64,000 nt of DNA from Bradyrhizobium sp. WBOS07. Its GTDB lineage: Bacteria; Pseudomonadota; Alphaproteobacteria; Rhizobiales; Xanthobacteraceae. Under the pieces are notes generated by a model that searched no databases, was not told the DNA's origin, and saw nothing but the letters and a program-made list of their open reading frames with translations. The DNA lies in NCBI RefSeq assembly GCF_024585165.1, contig NZ_CP029008.1, forward strand, positions 6,529,501-6,593,500. Reading direction: 5' to 3'. The stretch's first letter is position 1, and each line of letters opens with the position of its first letter. Of this stretch, positions 58,457 through 64,000 are shown one piece after another. The translations under genes and the position numbers were made by a program.

Positions 58457-59557
58457 CTAGTCGTGGCTACTTGGTAACGCTATCATTTTGTTCGCCGCGC
58501 CCGCGCCGGAAACGGCTGGCCTGCTGTCCGAACGTCGTGCCAACGAGCTTTGACGCTCGATCACCTTGAAGCCGAGATCGAGCACCGGCTGCTCCGGGCG
58601 CCGCCCTTCGATCGCGTTGATCAGCATGGTGGCAGCCGTCTTTCCCATCTCGTAGCGGTTGGTGCGGATGCTGGTGAGGGTAGGGACGGCGGAGGCCATG
58701 AATTCGAGGTCGTTGAAGCCGACGATCGCGATCTGCCCGGGGACTGCGATCTCCCGGCGCCGGCATTCGAACAGCACGCCGAGCGCGAGGTCGTCATTGG
58801 CGCAGAACACCGCATCGATGTCGGGCTCCCGCGCCAGGAGATCGGTGAACAGGGCTCCGCCGAGCGTCACCGAAGTCGGCGTGGCCGTCGTGACGACGAG
58901 GCGCTGCTCGAACAGTCCGGCGTCCTTCATGGCCGAGACATATCCGTCCAGCCGCCGCTGCACCCGCGGGTCCATGCGCGCACCGACGAAGCCGATCCTG
59001 CGGTGACCTTGCTCGAACAGGTGCGCAACCGCCGCGCGGGCTGCATCATAGTGCGAAAAGCCGATCATCATGTCGACCGGATCCGGCCCGATCTCCATGA
59101 TCTGCACGATCGGGCAGTCCGCGGCTTCCAGCATCGCGCGGGACTCGGCGGTCTGGTCGATGCCGGTGACGATCAGCCCGGCCGGCTTCTGCGCCAGAAA
59201 CAGGCGCAGCAACTTCTCTTCCTGGAGAATGCTGTAGCGGGTGTTGGACAACTGGATCGAGTAACGGCTGCCCTCTGACGCGTCATAGATGCCGCGCAGC
59301 ACGTCCGAGAACACGTTATTGGTGAGGGAAGGGATCAAGACACCGATGACCTCGGTGCGTTGCGAGGCCAGCGCGCGTGCCGCAAGGTTCGGGACGTAGC
59401 CGAGCTCCTTGGCCGCGCTCTCCACCCGCGTCCGCTTGGCGACCGACAGGGCCTCCGGATTACGAAAGAAGCGGGACGCTGTAATCGGGCTGACGCCGGC
59501 AAGCTCGGCGACTTCCGCCAGCCGGATTTTGCCTGACTTGGTGCGTTTTCGACCCAT
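58457..59557 (-). CDS. LacI-family transcriptional regulator
   Basis: A 366-residue regulator. The helix-turn-helix LAEVAELAGVSPITASRFFR (GVSPITASR fits the GntR-like group) is followed by the hinge NLAARALASQRTEVIGVLIP and a sugar-binding domain with FCANDDLALGVLFECRRREI and IAIVGFNDLEF. It should repress the dehydratase operon and the divergent ABC transporter until a sugar or sugar acid binds. Related palindromes lie at 58472-58485 (inside its own 3' end) and at 59600-59613. Confidence 0.9.
   Translation of the reverse strand: MGRKRTKSGKIRLAEVAELAGVSPITASRFFRNPEALSVAKRTRVESAAKELGYVPNLAARALASQRTEVIGVLIPSLTNNVFSDVLRGIYDASEGSRYSIQLSNTRYSILQEEKLLRLFLAQKPAGLIVTGIDQTAESRAMLEAADCPIVQIMEIGPDPVDMMIGFSHYDAARAAVAHLFEQGHRRIGFVGARMDPRVQRRLDGYVSAMKDAGLFEQRLVVTTATPTSVTLGGALFTDLLAREPDIDAVFCANDDLALGVLFECRRREIAVPGQIAIVGFNDLEFMASAVPTLTSIRTNRYEMGKTAATMLINAIEGRRPEQPVLDLGFKVIERQSSLARRSDSRPAVSGAGAANKMIALPSSHD
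58472..58485. promoter_or_regulatory. LacI-type operator upstream of the dehydratase gene
   Basis: TGGTAACGCTATCA has central CG and half-sites TGGTAAC and (reverse) TGATAGC, agreeing at 5 of 7 positions. It lies in the last codons of lacI, 139 bp upstream of the dehydratase start. Confidence 0.45.
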
Positions 59558-59599
59558 TTGCTGCTCTTAACACAGTCAGTCCCGCAAACAAAGGAACGT

Positions 59600-59613
59600 T
59601 GACAGCGCTACCA
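59600..59613. promoter_or_regulatory. LacI-type operator in the lacI/ABC gap
   Basis: TGACAGCGCTACCA has half-sites TGACAGC and (reverse) TGGTAGC, agreeing at 5 of 7, centred on GC. It resembles the site at 58472. With the preceding T it also forms TTGACA, a possible -35 for the transporter operon starting at 59761. Confidence 0.45.
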
Positions 59614-59760
59614 GCAGCGACTAACCAAAGAGAAATTGCCAAAACCGCACAAACTGCCGACAATGTTGCCCGCTACGGTCGGGCTTCGTTCGGCGAAGTC
59701 TGAAAAAACAAGACGGTCGCGGCGCCAAGGGCCGTCGTGGACTATCGAGGAGGGAGCTAG

Positions 59761-60828
<1,068 letters not shown>

Positions 60829-60873
60829 TGTGAGTTTTACTTAAGATAATAAAAGCATCACAGGGAGGACGAC

Positions 60874-62193
60874 ATGCAAGACTTTACCCGCCGCACGCTG
60901 CTTCAAGGCGGAACGGCATTGGCTGCGACCGGCATGCTCACCGGGCCGGCGCTGTTCGACTTCGCCAAGGCCTGGGCGCAGAGCGCGCCCTGGAAGGCCG
61001 AACCGGGCGCCAAGCTGACCGTGATGCGCTGGAAGCGCTTCGTGCCTGCGGAAGACGATGCGTTCAACCAGATGGTGGCGGCGTTCAAGGCCGCGACCGG
61101 CACCGAGATGAACGTGTTCAGCGAATCCTTCGAGGACGTGCAGCCGAAGGCCTCGGTTGCGGCCAATACCGGCTCGGGGCTCGACCTCGCCTGGGGCCTG
61201 CACACGCTGCCGCAGCTGTTCCCGACCAAAGTGCTGAAGATGAACGACGTCGCCGATTATCTCGGCAAGAAATACGGCGGTTGGACCGATGCGGCCGCCA
61301 AGACCTGCAAGCAGGGCAACGACTGGCTCGGCATCCCCGTCGCGACCAACGGCGGCTACATGACGTACCGCAAGTCGGCGCTCGACAAGGCCGGCTTCAA
61401 GGAATTCCCGAAGGACTTCCCGGGCTTCCTCGAGATGTGCAAGGCCCTGAAGAAGAACAACACGCCGGCCGGCTTCGCCCTCGGCCATGCCTCGGGCGAC
61501 GGCAATTCGTGGCTGCACTGGGTGCTGTGGGGCCACGGCGCCTACACGGTCGACCAGAACGACAAGATCGTCATCAATTCGCCGGAGACGGCGAAGGCGC
61601 TGGAATATTGCAAGGCGCTTTACGACGCGTTCATCCCGGGCACCGCGTCCTGGAACGATTCCTCCAACAACAAGGCGTTCCTCGCCGGCGAGCTCTATTG
61701 CACGGCCAACGGCATCTCGATCTACGTCGCCGCCAAGACCGATGCGAGCAAGAAGGAGCTCGCCGAGGATACCTATCACGCGCTCTGGCCGGTCGGACCG
61801 GTCGGCAAGCCGACCGAGCTGCAGCTGGCGCTGCCGATCCTCGCTTTCAACTTCACCAAATATCCGAACGCGGCGAAGGCCTTCGTCGCTTTCATGCTGG
61901 AGAAGGAGAACTACGAGAAGTGGCTTGACGGCGCGCAGGGCTATCTGACCCAGACCCTGAACGCCTACGAATCGGCGCCGATCTGGAAGGCCGATCCCAA
62001 GAACGAGGTGTTCTCGCAGGCCTCCAAGCGCACGCTGCCGGCCTCCGGCATCGGCACGGTCGGCGAAAAGGCGGCAACGGCCATCGCCGACTTCATCGTC
62101 GTCGACATGTTCGCCAATTACTGCACCGGCACCAAGGATGTGAAGGGCGCGATGGCGGAAGCCGAGCGCCAGCTGAAGCGCATCTATCGCTAG
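60874..62193 (+). CDS. sugar ABC transporter periplasmic binding protein
   Basis: A 439-residue SBP_bac_1 protein. The start MQDFTRRTLLQGG has a twin-arginine-like signal (RRTLLQGGTALAATGMLTGP), then cleavage near AWAQS. The mature protein has LTVMRWKRFVPAEDDAFNQM and WLGIPVATNGGYMTYRKSAL. The Tat-like signal suggests folding before export. AGGGAGG 8-9 bases upstream supports ATG 60874. It should bind the sugar or sugar acid metabolised by the divergent dehydratase operon. Confidence 0.9.
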   Translation: MQDFTRRTLLQGGTALAATGMLTGPALFDFAKAWAQSAPWKAEPGAKLTVMRWKRFVPAEDDAFNQMVAAFKAATGTEMNVFSESFEDVQPKASVAANTGSGLDLAWGLHTLPQLFPTKVLKMNDVADYLGKKYGGWTDAAAKTCKQGNDWLGIPVATNGGYMTYRKSALDKAGFKEFPKDFPGFLEMCKALKKNNTPAGFALGHASGDGNSWLHWVLWGHGAYTVDQNDKIVINSPETAKALEYCKALYDAFIPGTASWNDSSNNKAFLAGELYCTANGISIYVAAKTDASKKELAEDTYHALWPVGPVGKPTELQLALPILAFNFTKYPNAAKAFVAFMLEKENYEKWLDGAQGYLTQTLNAYESAPIWKADPKNEVFSQASKRTLPASGIGTVGEKAATAIADFIVVDMFANYCTGTKDVKGAMAEAERQLKRIYR

Positions 62194-62201
62194 GCATCAC
62201 G

Positions 62202-62229
62202 GAGCGGGCGGCCGTCGTGCCGCCCGCTC
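62202..62229 (+). terminator. strong hairpin between binding-protein and permease genes
   Basis: GAGCGGGCGGC (62202-62212) pairs perfectly with GCCGCCCGCTC (62219-62229) around six bases. There is no T run. Such hairpins after binding-protein genes usually protect that mRNA and reduce read-through, giving excess binding protein over permeases. Confidence 0.6.
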
Positions 62230-62257
62230 GTCAACATTTCGATCAGGGATATCGGGC

Positions 62258-63211
62258 ATGGCTGATGTCGCAATTCCCCGGGCCAAGCCTCAGATGAGCG
62301 AGGACAGCGCCTGGATCCAGCTCAAACACAACCGCAACTGGCTCGGCTTCTGGTTCATGGTGCCGGCCATGGCCTTCCTGATCTTCTTCCTGGCCTATCC
62401 GCTGGGGCTTGGCATCTGGCTGTCCTTCACCGACACCCGCATCGGCAGGGTCGGGCAGTTCGTCGCTACCGAGAATTATGAGTGGCTGTGGGACGATTCC
62501 ATCTTCTGGCTGTCGGTGTTCAACACGCTGCTCTACACCTTCATCGCCAGTGCCCTCAAATTCGCGATCGGGCTCTATCTCGCGCTGCTGCTGAACGAGA
62601 ACATGCCGTTCAAGGCGATGCTGCGTGCGATGGTCCTGATCCCCTTCATCGTGCCGACGGTGCTCTCGGCGTTGGCGTTCTGGTGGATCTTCGATTCGCA
62701 ATTCTCGATCATCTCCTGGTCGCTGAGGCATCTCGGCCTGATCGATCAGAACATCAACTTCCTCGGCGACACGACCTGGGCACGCATCTGCGTGATCTTC
62801 GCCAACATCTGGCGCGGCGTGCCGTTCGTGGCGATCACGCTGCTCGCCGGCCTGCAGACGGTGTCGCCGTCGCTCTATGAGGCCGCGACGCTCGACGGCG
62901 CGACGCGCTGGCAGAATTTCCGCTACATCACCTATCCGCTGCTGACCCCGATCATCGCCGTCGTGATGACCTTCTCGGTGCTGTTCACCTTCACCGACTT
63001 CCAGCTGATCTGGGCGATGACGCGCGGCGGCCCGGTCAATGCCACCCATCTGATGGCGACGCTGTCCTATCAGCGCGCGATCATCGCCGGGCAGCTCGGC
63101 GAGGGTGCGGCGATCTCCAGTGCCATGATTCCGTTCCTGCTCGCTGCGATCATGGTGTCCTGGTTCGGCCTGCAGCGCCGCAAGTGGCAACAGGGGGAGA
63201 ACAATGACTGA
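62258..63211 (+). CDS. sugar ABC transporter permease (MalF/UgpA-like)
   Basis: A 317-residue membrane protein with six predicted helices, starting with FMVPAMAFLIFFLAYPLGLG. The EAA loop YEAATLDGATRWQNFRYITY contacts the ATPase. AGGGA lies 11-12 bases upstream of ATG 62258. The stop overlaps the ribosome site and start of a 30-codon decoy frame created by a local duplication, rather than the next permease directly. Confidence 0.9.
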   Translation: MADVAIPRAKPQMSEDSAWIQLKHNRNWLGFWFMVPAMAFLIFFLAYPLGLGIWLSFTDTRIGRVGQFVATENYEWLWDDSIFWLSVFNTLLYTFIASALKFAIGLYLALLLNENMPFKAMLRAMVLIPFIVPTVLSALAFWWIFDSQFSIISWSLRHLGLIDQNINFLGDTTWARICVIFANIWRGVPFVAITLLAGLQTVSPSLYEAATLDGATRWQNFRYITYPLLTPIIAVVMTFSVLFTFTDFQLIWAMTRGGPVNATHLMATLSYQRAIIAGQLGEGAAISSAMIPFLLAAIMVSWFGLQRRKWQQGENND

Positions 63212-63303
63212 TCTCCGCACTGTTTCCGTCTCTTTTGCGCGAACGGGGCAAGCCCCGCGCGCGCTGCCGCAAGTGGCAACAGGGAGAGAACAATGACTGA
63301 TCT
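63177..63303 (+). repeat. 38-bp near-perfect direct repeat at the permease junction
   Basis: Copy 1 (63177-63214) and copy 2 (63266-63303) share GCCGCAAGTGGCAACAGGG and the following ATG-ACTGAT-C region, differing by one base. Each contains the end of the first permease, a ribosome site (GGGAGA) and an ATG. The 51-bp insert between them holds a GGGGCAAGCCCC palindrome. The second ATG (63293) begins the real second permease; the first gives a 30-codon frame. Confidence 0.85.
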
Positions 63304-64000
63304 TCCCGCCGCCAAGGTCGATCTCAAGGGCGTCCTGTCGGCGTCCGCGCGGGTCGATAACAGCGAAGGCATGAGCTACCTGCAGTCGGTGCCGCGCCGG
63401 CTCGTGACGCTGTACCTGCCGCTCGCAATCATCGTCGTGGTCCTCCTGTTTCCGTTCTACTGGATGGCGCTGACCTCGGTGAAGCCGGACGAGCAGTTGC
63501 TCGACCTCGACAAGTACAACCCGTTCTGGACCTGGAACCCGACCTTCAAGCACTTCCACAAGCTGTTGTTCGAGAGCTACTATCCGTACTGGCTCTGGAA
63601 CACGATGTACGTGGCGATCTGCGCCACCATTCTCTCGATCATCGCCTCGGTGCTGGCTGCCTACGCTATCGTGCGCCTGCGCTACAAGGGTGCCAATCTG
63701 GTCGGCGGGCTGATCTTCCTCGCCTACCTGGTGCCGCCGTCGATCCTGTTCATCCCGCTCGCCACCGTCGTGTTTCAGTACGGCCTGTTCGACTCGCCGC
63801 TGGCGCTGATCCTGACCTATCCGACCATCCTGATCCCGTTCTCGACCTGGCTCTTGATGGGCTATTTCAAGACCATCCCGTTCGAGCTCGAGGAATGCGC
63901 GCTGATCGACGGGGCGAGCCGCTGGCAGATCCTGATCAAGATCGTGCTGCCGCTCGCCATCCCCGGCCTGATCTCGGCTTTCATCTTCTGCTTCACGCTG
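63293..64000 (+). CDS. sugar ABC transporter permease (MalG/UgpE-like), 3' end outside window
   Basis: The first 236 codons of a MalG-type permease. After a polar lead comes a helix LPLAIIVVVLLFPFYWMALT, then several more and the EAA loop EECALIDGASRWQILIKIVL. GGGAGA lies 7 bases upstream of ATG 63293. It pairs with the preceding permease to form the channel. The gene is cut by the right edge, so its end cannot be judged. Confidence 0.9.
   Translation, partial: MTDLPAAKVDLKGVLSASARVDNSEGMSYLQSVPRRLVTLYLPLAIIVVVLLFPFYWMALTSVKPDEQLLDLDKYNPFWTWNPTFKHFHKLLFESYYPYWLWNTMYVAICATILSIIASVLAAYAIVRLRYKGANLVGGLIFLAYLVPPSILFIPLATVVFQYGLFDSPLALILTYPTILIPFSTWLLMGYFKTIPFELEECALIDGASRWQILIKIVLPLAIPGLISAFIFCFTL

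Overview
The window is bacterial chromosome from a GC-rich alphaproteobacterium, most likely Bradyrhizobium or a close relative in the Nitrobacteraceae. This placement is an inference from composition, from many solute-binding proteins and catabolic operons, an IalB-type protein, an ExbB with a long Pro/Ala N-terminus, Irr-like iron boxes, an EcfG-like promoter, and two families of short palindromic intergenic repeats. I see no phage, insertion sequence, CRISPR array, rRNA or replication origin. There is one tRNA, tRNA-Gln(CUG).

Layout. 1-9300: an AA_synth-family gene, a branched-chain-type ABC operon (livK, fused livHM, livG, livF, then marR), a small membrane protein, an enamidase-like amidohydrolase and a divergent ferredoxin-NADP reductase. 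9396-15000: a small gene broken by a TGA, a cytochrome P450, three small polar proteins behind an EcfG-like promoter, a DUF763 protein, an MscS channel and a decayed PepSY-type gene. 15027-20989: a TctC-type binding protein divergent from a TetR gene and an operon encoding ligI, galB and ligK, plus a 4,5-dihydroxyphthalate-decarboxylase-family protein and a DUF1932 dehydrogenase. These fit the lower 4,5-cleavage (protocatechuate/gallate) route to pyruvate and oxaloacetate.

21006-31834: mixed metabolism (amidohydrolase, NTF2-like protein, amino-acid binding protein, acyl-CoA dehydrogenase and synthetase, Baeyer-Villiger-type monooxygenase, lytic transglycosylase) and several small unknowns, including two overlapping micro-genes. 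31882-37277: an RND efflux pump with a divergent TetR gene. 37361-39590: a deleted RNase Z pseudogene, tRNA-Gln, a DUF1428 protein and a TetR gene. 39743-46986: an arylsulfatase, an IalB-like protein and a second RND pump. 47279-53153: an iron-uptake block with Irr/ICE-like boxes, a TonB-dependent receptor, PiuC, ExbB, ExbD and TonB.

53141-64000: a tail-anchored protein, a site-2-type protease, then a sugar-acid locus. On the minus strand lie a LacI regulator, an IlvD/EDD dehydratase, two SDR dehydrogenases and a GFA protein. Divergent from them is a sugar ABC transporter (ATPase, binding protein, two permeases) that runs off the right edge. Two related LacI-type palindromes flank the regulator gene, and the two permease genes are separated by an 89-bp-offset duplication of their junction.

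Most functions come from recognising family motifs by eye; no database search was possible.
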